This document shows, piece after piece, positions 53,274 through 64,000 of a stretch of DNA of 64,000 nt. A model generated the notes under the pieces. That model saw only the letters and a program-made list of their open reading frames with translations. It was not told the origin of the DNA and searched no databases. Location: the NCBI GenBank assembly GCA_012295275.1, contig CM022678.1, forward strand, positions 11,603,282 through 11,667,281, given 5' to 3'. The DNA is from Chrysomallon squamiferum (taxonomy: Eukaryota; Mollusca; Gastropoda; Neomphalida; Peltospiridae). Within the stretch, counting starts at the first letter, position 1, and every line of letters begins with the position of its first letter. The position numbers and the translations under genes are program-made.

Positions 53274-55238
53274 CACTATTATTATTACAATTACAGTTAC
53301 TACTATTATTATTATTATTATTATTATTATTATCACACAACTATGGAAGGAAATCTGGCCCAAACTGAAAACTTTAATCGCCAGACAGTTCTGTAATAAT
53401 TAGAACTAATTTATTTTATTTTTTACTGCAGATTTTATGACGTCACTGAAACGTGACGTACTTGGTGATCTCAGAAGGGCGGTTAAACATCTCAGCAGAC
53501 TGAGATTCAGTAATTAACACAACTTAATTGCGTAACGAATAAAGAAAGCGGTGAATCGTTAATTTACAGTAACACGGAGAACGAAAGAAAGTTTAGAAGT
53601 CTATAAATAGAAACAGTTCGGTTTGGCTGAAGAGAGAAAAAAAAAAACCACGTTAATTAATTTGTTTGGTTAATTGTGAAGATGAGTTTGTGAGTTAATT
53701 AATTTGGTTAACTGTGAAGATGAGTTTGTCTAAGTGAGTTCTGTGTAAAAAAATTAATAATAATAAAAAAATAATAAAAAATAAAATAAAACAAAAATAA
53801 ACGTATGGTAAATTTTCTTTATTCTTTCTTTCATCGTTTCGTTCTTTCTCGCGTTATTTCTATTTTTCTCTTCAGTACTTTCTCTCTCTCACTTTTCTTA
53901 TTTTTTGCAGATTGCTTGTCTGTGTGTGTCTCTCTCTCACACAACACACAAACACACATACAGGCAATACACACACGCACACACACTACACACACGCACA
54001 CACACTCACACACAATACACACACGCACGCACGCACGCACGCACACACAACGCTCACACACGCACGCACGCACAGACACACGACTCAGCTGACAACTCAC
54101 CGTCAAAGTCGATCAAGCCGTCGCCGTTGAGGTCTGCTAACTGGAACATGGCCCTCGTGTCCTCTTCCGTCAGGTTCTCCCCCAGCCGCCTCATCACGTA
54201 GCGCAGCTCGTGCTTGTCGATGTAGCCGTTGCCGTCCATGTCGAACACCTTGAACGTCTCCCTCATCTTGTCCTCCTGTTCAGCCTTCATTCCCTGACTC
54301 GACGACCACCGCGTCATCAGCGACAGAAACTCGTCATACTCCACAAACCCGTTTTCTGAAAACAACAACAACAACATACTACAACAACAGCGACAGAAAC
54401 TCGTCATACTCCACAAACCCTTTTTCTGAAAACAACAACTACAACAATAACAACTACTACAACAACAATAATAACAATAACAATAACTACAACAACAACA
54501 ATAATAACAATAACAATAACAATAACTACAACAACTACAACAACAATAATAACAATAACAACAACTACAACTACAACTACAACAACAACAACAATAACAA
54601 TAATAATAATAATAACAATAACAACAACAATAATAATAACAGCAACAAAAATTATAAATAAAATATAACAACAACAACAATAATAATAACCAGCCAAAAA
54701 AGATTAATAAATAAATAACAGTAACAAAATTACATAAATAAAAATAAAATAAAATGTAACAACAAAAATAAATAAAATAAATAAATAAACTAACTAACTA
54801 CTAACTACTACTCATAATAATAATTTTTTTAAAAAACAAAATTTAAAGAAAAAACTGTTGAATTTATTTATTTATTTTTATTAGTTTTTTTTGTTTAAAT
54901 TTTTCTGTTAAATTTAGTAGTAAAGGTTTTATGAAGTATTAATAATGAAAACTAAAAAAACTAATTATCTAATGATCGACTTGTGAATACACTTTCTCAT
55001 CTTGTTTTTGTTCTTTGTTTTTAGAAAAGTCAAATTTGTAACATTTCTTCACCATCTGTGACAACAAACTGACGAAACAAAATCAGAAAGAACAAACGAA
55101 CACGCAGACACACACACACACAAAGAACCGAAGAACAAAACAGAAAAACAACTAAAAATGAACTGAAGCAAATACAAAACTAAAATTTACACTTCTCAAT
55201 ACAGCCACATTATACTCAAGTGTATCACACAACAACAT

Positions 55239-55283
<45 letters not shown>

Positions 55284-56049
55284 ATATTTAACATTTTTCT
55301 TCCCATTCATTACGTGACATTGTTTGTGTTATTATAGTATTTTATTTTTAAAAAAAAAACATCAGTAAGATTTTAGAAACCATTTTCAGTTTGGACATTT
55401 TAACAGCTTCGCAGAGTTAAAAACGTGTTAGAACGCAGAGCTGGTTTTATCTGTTGAGACTGTTGCTGGAAATAATACGATTACAGCGAGGAATCCATTA
55501 TTCAGCGACTTCAGACTGTAAAATTATGTAAACTGAACACTTCTTCTGATGCCTTGGTTCTATTTATAGAGAAAACGAGACACGCAGACTGCAGGCTCGC
55601 GTCCCAGAAGAGGTAACACATGTAGTTTGACACAGGTAGTGTTAGACACAGATAGTGTTAGACACAGATAGTGTTAGACACACGTTTAGAAAACGTTTAA
55701 ATAAATCAGTAGTTTACTCATTCAGTTTGTGTTCACTGCTACTGGATTCTGCACGCACGACAGGCGTGCTTGAACTTACGAGGCAGGTAAATTCGAAACA
55801 GATGATTAATTAAAACAATATTTTATAACTTCTTAAAAATACTCTTTTCCGTAAGCACGGTCTGTAGTTAATTGTTAAATGAGCACCTAAGAAACATTAA
55901 TGATGTTACTGTATTGTAAACTTTGTTACTTTGTTACGCGTTACGATTTGTTACATCTTCACATGTTTAGTCGCTTCACTGTTGGTAACTGTTTCGTGTG
56001 TTCGTACGTTTATAGGTGTTCGTTTGTTTACGCATTTCACACACACACA

Positions 56050-56115
<66 letters not shown>

Positions 56116-58956
56116 ATCACACACATACACTTGTACAGAGATAAATATCAAAATGTTTAAACTCCATGTTAGTGAAAATGTTGCCAACTCTTAGTCAAGC
56201 ATCAAACACAAAAAAAAAAAACTTTTTAGAAAGAAAACATAAAAACAAGAGAAAAAAAAGTAATAATAATAATAATCGAAAATAAAACGTGTACCTGCTA
56301 GCCTGTGTTATGTAATAAAGACAAGAGCCGCAAAGATTCCGTATCACAAAAACAAACACGTGTCTGTGAGATAAGTTCGTTACAAAGAGGAAAGAACTCG
56401 AAGACCTTTCTCCTGAAAAACGGAATCATTTGTCAAAACCATCCTCTGAAAACCTCGCCGTCTGCTCGAAACGCCAGACAAACAGGCCACGCCCTGCACG
56501 TGCACGATGCCAGACGAAGATAACATTTTATAAAATTAAATATTCACATGTCACAAAGAAGTGATATTGTTTTCATCTTTTTTACCGGATGCATTAAACA
56601 AAACAAACAAACAAACCAAAAAAAAAACGTTTGAACTGATGATTTTTTGGTACATGATGAGTTTGTGTCAACATGACCTTCACCTTTCAGATATCATCTT
56701 CTAGGAAAGCTATAAAAATAATGAACCGGATAAAAACATACAGAGTGAACAGCTCCCCCCCCCACATATAATCAGAAAAACAAACAGAAACAGAGACAGA
56801 GAGAAAGAATGAAAAGACTGTGTAATAACGAATACGTCTAATTCAGTGAAATGCGTTTTTCAAATCCAGTCTAGATTTTTACCACCTGTTAAAAATAACG
56901 TTTGTCACCAAATCATGCTTTTTTGGAGTAAAATTTGTTTCTTTGTCAAATTGTTTTTGTTTCTTTTCTTTCCGAAACTGTAGTGTATACAAACTACTGG
57001 TCACATAAGAATACAAATATAATTCAAAACAAAACAAACAACAAGAAAAACAAAGAAACATAAAGATCAAACAAACAGCAAACACAACCTAACAAAACAA
57101 GAATCGCTACACATAAAGAAATCTTACAAGATATTTTAAAATCTCTGAAACGTCCCAACTAAGAATTATGCTTGATTCAATGATTTATTTATTTATTTAT
57201 TTATACACATACACACGGGTCAACGTGACATTTTGAGAAATATTTCTACACAATTCACACAAATTAGATACCAGCTGATGACATTTTTGTAAAACTGAAC
57301 AACTTGTGTCACCCTGACCCGCTGATCCTGTCTTCCACACAACTCGCAGAACTTCAACCTCGACGACAGATCTTTGTCTGTAAGGGGACATAATAAAAAA
57401 ACTGGAACAAAATTTTATCTTTTCACTTCCTTGTTTTCCAGTTGACTTGTTTCGTTAAGATTTGTTTCTTTAAATGTCAGACTTGTGTCAGTTCTTCAAT
57501 ACATTTTGTGACATAAACACCCACATACACTCATATAATCAACAACAACAACAACAACACAACAACAACAACAATAAACATACAATTGAAAAATAACATT
57601 AAAAACTGAATAAATTTAAATAAAAAAAAGATCAATAAATAAGTAAATAAACAAATAAAATAAAAATAAAAATAAAAATTAATAAGAAGAGAGAAGAACC
57701 TGAGTAACACTGAATTACATTTGAATTTAATGCGTGATCTAATTCAAATAATTTTTTAATTTTTTATTTCAAACAAAATAAAAGGTTTTAGATTCTAAAA
57801 TTGCATTTAGTTTTTTGCTTTAAAAAAAATCAGAGATGGATAAACCTTGAAAACAAGTTCGACATAACAAGACAAACAGACAACAACACGACAGCAACTG
57901 CAATACTGACAGAAAGTGGCAACTACAACAACAACGATTAGAAAACATAGTACTAAAATAACTATTACTACCACAGCAACTGTTCTGTATTATTACTGTT
58001 ATTACGTCAACTTTTACTAACTGTACAGCAACACCAGTAGCAACAGCAATAACAGTAGGATAGGACTTGTGTTAGTAGTAAAAGTAATTGTTGTAATAGT
58101 AGGACTAATAGTATTAGTACTGCTGGTAGCAGTAACAGTAGTGGTAGTCGTCGTAGTGGCAGTAGTAGTGGTTGTTGTTGTTGTTGTTGTTGTTGTTATT
58201 GTTGCTGTTGTTGTTATTATTATTATCTCCTAATCATTACCACTATCAAATGTAAATAATAAAAGAAAAACTGACCACGTATCAACACAACGTTTTAGAA
58301 AGCAGTCTACAAGAACTCTGATATGAATATTCATGAACCTGTTTCTAACCGCTCTCGTGCTGAACCGCTAACTGACCAATCAGACGCGACGTCCAAGTCT
58401 CGCAGGACTCGAGGCGAGATTTCACTGATAGTACTCACTACGCAACTGATACAAATTATCTCTCCAACCTGTCCTGGGCGCGCTAATCACACCGCAAAGA
58501 CACAACGCTGGTGTTTTCCAATCGTACGTCACCATGGTAACGCGTCCGCGCGTATAATGACAGCACCAGGAAGAGGAATAAAGCGACAGACATTTTATTT
58601 TATCTGGTGAAATTCAAAGACTGATTCAGATTTTTGCTGCGCACAGAGCATAAAAACAAAGAAATAAAAGAAGAAGAAGAAAAAATTTCTCAGGTTTTCT
58701 AGGAGACTTTGTTTGTGTGTATTTGTCTTTCTTACTGGGTGAAGCGTTTTGAAAATTAATATGACGCTGTTTGTTGTTGTGGTTGTTGTGGTTGCTGCTG
58801 TTTATTCTGGTGTTGAACATGCTCCACCTTTACTATTATTATTATTGTTGTTGTTGTTGTTGTTTGTTTTTAGCAGCAGTATTTCTATTAATATTACGTA
58901 TATTTTAGTAGTAGTTGTTCTAATAGTAGTGTTAATAATAATAATAATAATAATAA

Positions 58957-58987
<31 letters not shown>

Positions 58988-59012
58988 GAAGAAGAAGAAG
59001 AAGAAGAAGAAG

Positions 59013-59044
<32 letters not shown>

Positions 59045-59332
59045 GAAGAAGAAGAAAAAAGCAGAACTGAAAGAAGACAAAGAAATATAACATCAGCAAC
59101 AACAACAAAACTACAACCACAACCTCAACAACAGCTACAACAACAACAACACAAAATAAAATAACAAAAATATGTAAAGACGAGTTACCGTTCGTGTCTG
59201 CGTTCTTTATCATTTCTTCTACTTCCGTCTGCGAATAGTCGTAGCCGAGCGTGCGCAGAACGCACCCGAGCTCCTCGCAGGAGATCTTCCCGTCATTGTT
59301 CTTGTCAAACAGGTCAAACGCTTGTTGAAGTT
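52664..59332 (-). CDS. Calmodulin-like EF-hand protein, three of at least four exons
   Basis: Exons 59332-59189, 54355-54101 and 52782-52664 (stop TGA) join with phase 1 at every border to give 172 residues. Four canonical EF loops are present: [36 protein letters not shown] and [12 protein letters not shown], all with Asp at position 1 and Glu at position 12, so four calcium sites are predicted. The spacing is that of calmodulin, with a slightly longer central linker ([20 protein letters not shown]). After the last hand a Ser/Glu-rich tail of about 30 residues replaces calmodulin's short end. It is diverged enough to be a calmodulin-like or troponin-C-like paralogue, not calmodulin itself. 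The first exon with the start codon is not identified. Confidence 0.88.
53158..53335. repeat. (ATT)n microsatellite with a duplicated ACAATTACAGTTACT block
   Basis: Intronic ATT repeat in which the irregular segment CACTATTATTATTACAATTA CAGTTACTACT appears twice, about 77 bp apart, so a longer unit has been duplicated inside the microsatellite. Confidence 0.9.
53930..54085. repeat. (AC)n/(ACGC)n-rich tract in the calmodulin-like intron
   Basis: Interrupted ACAC and ACGCACGC repeats ending just beside the GTGAGT donor of the 255-nt exon. Several His-Thr and Cys-Val frames are by-products. Confidence 0.9.
54101..54355 (-). CDS. Calmodulin-like exon with EF hands 2-4
   Basis: 255 nt, acceptor GTTTTCAG, donor GTGAGT, phase 1 in and out. 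It encodes (E)[13 protein letters not shown], the central linker, [40 protein letters not shown] and [10 protein letters not shown]. The reading frame is intact and GC-rich, in contrast to the flanking (AAC)n and (AC)n DNA. Confidence 0.94.
54375..54680. repeat. (AAC/AAT)n tract beginning with a partial copy of the 255-nt exon start
   Basis: About 54382-54430 repeats CGACAGAAACTCGTCATACT CCACAAACCC-TTTTCTGAAA, which is the acceptor and first 39 nt of the exon at 54355-54101 on the minus strand, with one G-to-T change. It is followed by about 250 bp of interrupted AAC, AAT and ACT triplets. Confidence 0.92.
58376..58541. promoter_or_regulatory. Promoter-like block with two CCAAT boxes and a perfect X-box
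   Basis: CCAAT occurs at about 58376-58380 (CTGACCAATCAGACGCG) and at 58518-58522. GTCACCATGGTAAC at 58528-58541 fits the RFX X-box consensus GTNRCC-N(0-3)-RGYAAC exactly and is palindromic. The block is GC-richer than its surroundings and contains several CpGs. The transcript it might drive, on either strand, is not identified. Confidence 0.35.
58936..59060. repeat. (AAT)n-(GAA)n compound microsatellite
   Basis: AAT units at about 58936-58960, then about 95 bp of GAA units. The purine tract ends about 130 bp short of the EF1 exon donor. Confidence 0.96.
59189..59332 (-). CDS. Calmodulin-like exon with EF hand 1
   Basis: 144 nt, acceptor GTGTTTTCAG, donor GTAACT, phase 1 in and out. It encodes (E)[40 protein letters not shown] and IKNADTN(E). 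It matches the calmodulin pattern of helix, loop, LRTLG and the start of EF2. Three partial copies lie immediately upstream in gene sense. Confidence 0.92.
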
Positions 59333-59439
59333 CTGAAAACACAAACAAAATACACAGTTCACAAAGTGAAACACAACACACACACACACACGTGTATATA
59401 TATAAATAACAGAATCAAAGAAATCAACAAAATACGACT

Positions 59440-59820
59440 ACTACTACAGGAGATCTTCCCGTCATTGTTCTTGTCAAACAGGTCAAACGCTTGTTGAAGT
59501 TCTGAAAACACAAACAAAATACACAGTTCACAAAGTGAAAAACAACACACACACACGTGTATATATCAATAACAGAATCAAAGAAATCAACAAAATACGA
59601 CTACTACTACAGGAGATCTTCCCGTCATTGTTCTTGTCAAACAGGTCAAACGCTTGCTGAAGTTCTGAAAACACAAACAAAATACACAGTTCACAAAGTC
59701 ACACACAGTGTATATATCAATAACAGAATCAAAGAAATCAACAAAATACGACTACTACTACAGGAGATCTTCCCGTCATTGTTCTTGTCAAACAGGTCAA
59801 ACGCTTGTTGAAGTTCTGAA
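59440..59820 (-). repeat. Three partial copies of the EF-hand 1 exon, 151-169 bp period
   Basis: AGGAGATCTTCCCGTCATTG through GAAGTTCTGAAAAC recurs at about 59448, 59611 and 59762 (plus the intact exon from 59279). Each copy holds the acceptor, the first 54-56 nt of the exon ([18 protein letters not shown]) and about 90 bp of its upstream intron, including a short CA run. All three break at the same base and pass into GTAGTAGTAGTCGTATTTTG in gene sense. One copy has a silent GCTTGC change. Confidence 0.95.
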
Positions 59821-59880
59821 AACACAACACACACACACGTATATATATCAATAACAGAATCAAAGAAATCAACAAAATAC

Positions 59881-59881
59881 G

Positions 59882-59926
<45 letters not shown>

Positions 59927-59934
59927 ACTACTAC

Positions 59935-59970
<36 letters not shown>

Positions 59971-59992
59971 AAATAATAATAATAATCATAAT
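59881..59992. repeat. (CTA/CTG)n trinucleotide tract
   Basis: ACT, GCT and AAT triplet blocks: TACTAC, then about nine CTG units, then CTA units. It follows the outermost exon copy and shares its ACTACTACT junction. Confidence 0.95.
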
Positions 59993-61411
59993 AATAACTG
60001 ACTAAATAAATAAATAAATAAAAATAACCATAAAACAATATTTAAAATTATGAAAGGAAATAGTTTAAAAGACGATTTAAGTTGGGAAAAAAAAAAAAAC
60101 CATTGTCAGGGAATAATACTGGACAAAAAGTGTGAATTAAAAACGAAAATAAATTCAAAGTTAAAGAGAAACAAGAAATATACTTAATACACGAACCTAC
60201 GTCAGAACAAGTAAAAAGTATTCAAGAAATTCATTCTCAGTAATAGAATTTATTAAATTTACAATCGTTCCTTTAAATCTAATGTGAACAGATGAGAATT
60301 TTCTTTTCGTTCTAGTTTAATTATGGCCAAAATCGTTTTATTTTGCAAAATGTGGCAGATTTATGTTAAAGGTTTATGAAACAATAAAAACACAATTTTC
60401 AATCTGCTTCAAGTTCTCGAGAGATTTTGCTTTTGTGTTTTTTTAACACGAGAATTTGGAATTACAATTTATAACAACATTGAGCTACATTTTCCTCGCA
60501 ATTCTACACAATCAGTGTTGGCCATGCGACAGAATTTCGTTTTTGTGGAACATGTTTATGACTGTTTGTTTCTGAATGTTTCTCATAAATTGTTAAAATA
60601 ATTGCTGATTATTAACAGTTTTGGAAGCGTCAAGATTTTAATCATTTAATACAAAATCATGATGCTAGTGTTTCTAACAACATTTCGCTAATTTGTTTAT
60701 CGTAAGCGTTTATGAATTTTTCAATTATTTTGGCAGCATGAAAAATAATATTTTACATAGCGATCATACTTTCATGTTTTTGTATTAAATCTTGTAACAG
60801 TAGGTTATAACATTTCATTTTGACTTTTCTTTCTCTCTGAGTATCTGCCAGATTTGACAGTTTGTTAAATAAAACAACATTTCAGTAATTAGACAATTAA
60901 AAAATAATTAATTATGATGACAGATTCACAATCATTATCACATTTAGTAATCACATTTTACATGATTAACATTTTATTTTTAAAATCTGATGTAAGCAGT
61001 AACATAAGATAAAACATTTTTTTTTTAACGTTAGTAAACTTTCCACTTGGTAGTATACAAAGCTATCGAGGTACAGTTACAATTAAAAAAGCATTGTCGC
61101 CATTTTTGCGTCATCAATGACAACAGCAACATCATCATTTTGTGAGTGAGACGTTGTGTTGGCAGCGTAGTAATATGTTACCGTTGTTGAAGAATCCTAC
61201 TTTTCTTTTGAGCTAGCAGTATGAAGAAAAAAAAACAGTTTTTAATTATTTTTATTTTTTATTTTTCTGCTCTTGCCAAGACGGGTTTGTGTGAGTGTGA
61301 AACAGCGAAACCAGTTTCTTGTTTTCAGATGTCTGAGGATACGACATACAGACAGACATTTATTATAGTTGTGTGCACTGAATGAACGAATGAAAGAAAT
61401 AATGAATAAAT

Positions 61412-61451
<40 letters not shown>

Positions 61452-61620
61452 ACACACACACACACACACAGGCACACACACACGCACACACACACACGTA
61501 CAGGCAGACAGACAGATAAACAGGTGGGTTTGCAGGAAGGTAAAAAAAAAAATGCTGTTCAAACAAATGAAAATGAAATGTGAGATATTTCAACATATTT
61601 TTAAATAGTCATGTATATTT

Positions 61621-61692
<72 letters not shown>

Positions 61693-61770
61693 TGTTAAGG
61701 CGATAAACAAATGAGTATACAAACAGAAAGACTAGGAAATCTTATTTTTTTATAGTCATGTATATTTTTT

Positions 61771-61841
<71 letters not shown>

Positions 61842-62044
61842 TGTTAAGGCGATAATGAAATGAGTATACAAACAGAAAGACTAGGAAATGTTATTTTTTT
61901 CACAACGTTCTAGTCACGTTTCTCACTAATTGCGAAAACAGATTTGAGAGAAAGGAAAAAAAGGAAAGGAAGAAAAAAAAGAGATTCTAAATAAAGAAAG
62001 AACTGCTACTGACGAATAGAAACAGAAAAAAAAAAAAATTTTAA

Positions 62045-62078
<34 letters not shown>

Positions 62079-63169
62079 CTAATTAAAATAAAATAAAAAA
62101 GAGCTTTTTCATTCAGACATTATAGAGTAATCTTAAGAAAAACACAATTTTTTTTTTTTTTACAATTCTCGTAACTCTTCGGTAATTATCGTAAAACAGT
62201 ACTAAACCGCAGACCGAAATGACTAATTTTCTTCTTCTTCTTGCTTTCCCTCTCGAATCTTGGAATGGAGCACAACAAACTTTCAGCAGATGGTGCAGGT
62301 AATTTACAGGTTGTGTTTGTTTTGTTTTCGCGCTGTAAGTGTAGAAACAGTCGTACGTAAATAAACAAAGAGGAGGAAAGTGTTTTTATCTTCACAGCCT
62401 CGCTGTTCCGCAAACTGTGGGCGCCATTTTCTTTCGTGTCGATTTCGTCTGCTAATCAGCAGATCGGTTTTGACGTCACGGTTTTGAGTCTTTGCTGACG
62501 TTCCAGTATCAGATACAATATACGTTACTAATAAACGTTACTAATATACGTTACTAATATACGTTACTAATATACGTTACTAACGGTTAGTTACAATATA
62601 CATAAACAGTATTCATACAGAAATACACATGTTCGTCTATGTACATCAATATATATATATATATACATATACACATACACACACAGACACAGACATATAA
62701 ACACACACACATACATAAACACACACGCACATAATACAAAAAGATATACATACATATTCATATACCCACATATACACATACATACATATAACATATATAC
62801 AATCAATCATAAATGCATACGTACGCACATTCATACAAAAATAGACAGATATAAACATACAAAACTGCACGAAACACATTTACACCCACACACGACACCG
62901 CCCCCCCCACATACACCAGAGAGACCATGACGACAGCAACGTAGACGTGAACATATGTTAATCTGAGAAAACAAACTGACAGAAAGTTTTCTTGTTATCA
63001 ACACAAACAACGAGTTCCTGGTGCAGATCGGTTAATGTGAAAACGACGTCTTGGCTTTCAAAACTCTTTTACTACTGAACCTGAGAAACAGGAGCGCTGC
63101 AGTTACTTAGTGTGCTTGATGTTACTGTGTCTCTGCTGCGGCTATTACTGCTACATGAACTACAGCAAC
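59993..63169. other. AT-rich region upstream of the calmodulin-like gene
   Basis: No certain exon. It should contain the missing first exon of the calmodulin-like gene (minus strand). Contents: (AC)n at about 61421-61498, the duplicated (GA)n block, (AAT)n at about 62046-62075, a 13-bp repeat TATACGTTACTAA (about 5 copies) at 62517-62585, and ACATAC-rich DNA at 62640-62880. TGACGTCA at 62471-62478 lies 44 bp upstream of a minus-strand AAAATGGCGCCC at about 62430-62419, a possible promoter and first ATG. Confidence 0.45.
61601..61885. repeat. Tandem ~145-bp duplication each carrying a (GA)n tract
   Basis: ATAGTCATGTATATTTTTTG, then (GA)n of about 65 bp, then GTGTTAAGGCGATAA and AATGAGTATACAAACAGAAA GACTAGGAAAT occurs at about 61607-61740 and again at about 61754-61890. 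There are small differences (GAGAG/GACAG, GTGTGTT/AGAGTGTT). Confidence 0.93.
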
Positions 63170-63360
63170 ACAACAACTACTGCTGTTGCAACTACTACTA
63201 CTACGACTATTACTACTACTACTACTAGTACTACTACTATTACTACTACTGCTATTATTACTAATACTACTGTTACTATTATTATTACTACTATCACTAC
63301 TACTACTGCTACAACAATAGCAACAACAACTTCTACTACTACTACTACTAATAATAAAGA
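63170..63360. repeat. Degenerate (ACT)n trinucleotide tract
   Basis: About 190 bp of ACT/ATT/ACA triplets ending in (GAA)n. The long Thr-rich plus-strand frame and Ser/Val-rich minus-strand frames over it are by-products. Confidence 0.93.
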
Positions 63361-63429
63361 AGAAGAAGAAGAGCAACAACAGTACAACAAGAATGTTAGA
63401 ATCGGTGGACAACCCGAAACCAAACAAAA

Positions 63430-64000
63430 ATAAAATAAAAATAAAAATAAACAAATATGGCTGATAAATGAACTGCATAGCCTGCATAACGAACATTCAT
63501 GCACGCCTTTCTAGGCATAAAAACGTAAATCTCCCTTGAGTCATTCCTTTTTTTTTTTTTTTTTCTGACACTCAGGTTTCTTTTCTTCCTATCATCAGAT
63601 GCAGAGATCTGATCTGTCTACTTTCTTTTTCTCCTTTTCTTTCTTCTGTTTCCTGTCCTAGGGAATTAAACACATTTCTTTCTATCCATTTATTTTTTCC
63701 ATTTCATGTTTCTTTATTTACTTTTTTCTCTCTTTGAAACTGAAAGCCATCTTCCATTAAAGGTTTTGCATGTTTGTCCCCCATCGACAACACAGCCCCC
63801 AATGAATTCATTGCCCCATTTCGATCAATATTCAATATCGCTGATCAGATATGTATCGTCTTCCTGGCGATCAAGCTCGGGTGTTTTCGCTCGAGTCAGA
63901 GTTTTAATCACGGGAAAGAGCGAGTCGTCACAGAATGGACGTTCGAAATAAGGTTCGGCTCGGTAATACGTCCAAGCGCGACACATCGTGATTGACCGTC
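63430..64000. other. Right edge: T-rich DNA changing to a GC-richer unassigned segment
   Basis: About 63540-63770 is T/C-rich with a 20-bp poly-T. From about 63775 to the end the composition rises in G+C and CpG, and short frames stay open on the plus strand (73 codons to 63995). No family is recognised. It may be the start of a repeat copy or an exon continuing past the window. Confidence 0.35.

Larger units (their letters stand above)
54681..59188. other. Calmodulin-like gene intron between EF1 and EF2-4 exons
   Basis: About 4.8 kb if the two exons are spliced directly. Contents: (AAAT)n at about 55239-55285, a 16-bp repeat (GACACAGATAGTGTTA, three copies) at about 55629-55682, (AC)n at 56039-56110, (AAC)n near 57540-57570, degenerate AGT/ACT triplets at about 57950-58230, a promoter-like GC-richer block at about 58320-58570, and (AAT)n-(GAA)n at 58936-59060. 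No further exon is recognised. Confidence 0.55.

Noticed and set aside
53831-54201. Several His-Thr and Cys-Val-rich frames
   Set aside because: By-products of (AC)n/(ACGC)n repeats. The real coding signal here is the minus-strand EF-hand exon.
58323-58610. 95-codon plus-strand frame over the X-box block
   Set aside because: GC-richer promoter-like DNA lowers stop frequency. The protein has no recognisable features.

Overview
This is a eukaryotic, very AT-rich animal window. Intron-containing protein genes sit in a sea of microsatellites and minisatellites. Gene content (an EXTL3-type exostosin, TMEM18, a CLCC1-like ER channel, a calmodulin-like protein, a nuclear tRNA-Gly), short introns and repeat density suggest a lophotrochozoan invertebrate, probably a mollusc. 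The phylum is inference, not proven by the sequence.

Layout. 1-4950: AT-rich intergenic DNA with a 30-bp minisatellite and a fold-back element. 4953-7590 (possibly to 9740), minus strand: CLCC1-like gene with an apparent frameshift. 13390-15950, minus strand: TMEM18, reconstructed completely from five coding exons (142 aa). 16290-16360, plus strand: tRNA-Gly(GCC). 19551-31809, plus strand: EXTL3-type heparan sulfate glycosyltransferase. Its 2-kb first coding exon, one internal exon and its last exon are intact. The rest of its 3' half is broken up by tandem arrays whose units contain EXTL3 splice junctions. 31810-52660: no gene recognised; microsatellites, several minisatellites, two inverted-repeat element candidates and a group of perfect CRE palindromes. 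52664-59332, minus strand: calmodulin-like gene with four canonical EF hands; three exons found, first exon not found. It carries the same kind of partial exon copies. 59990-64000: simple repeats, with a GC-richer segment at the right edge.

The most striking observation is that partial copies of exons, nearly always the 3' splice site plus the first 15-60 nt of the exon, are tandemly repeated upstream of the intact exon in two unrelated genes (EXTL3 and the calmodulin-like gene). In EXTL3 a further exon-end/splice-donor fragment is amplified about 130 times, and exon interiors are missing. This is either an unusual junction-centred duplication process or an assembly/consensus artefact. Raw long reads would decide. 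The genes show no operon-like or pathway relationship to one another.
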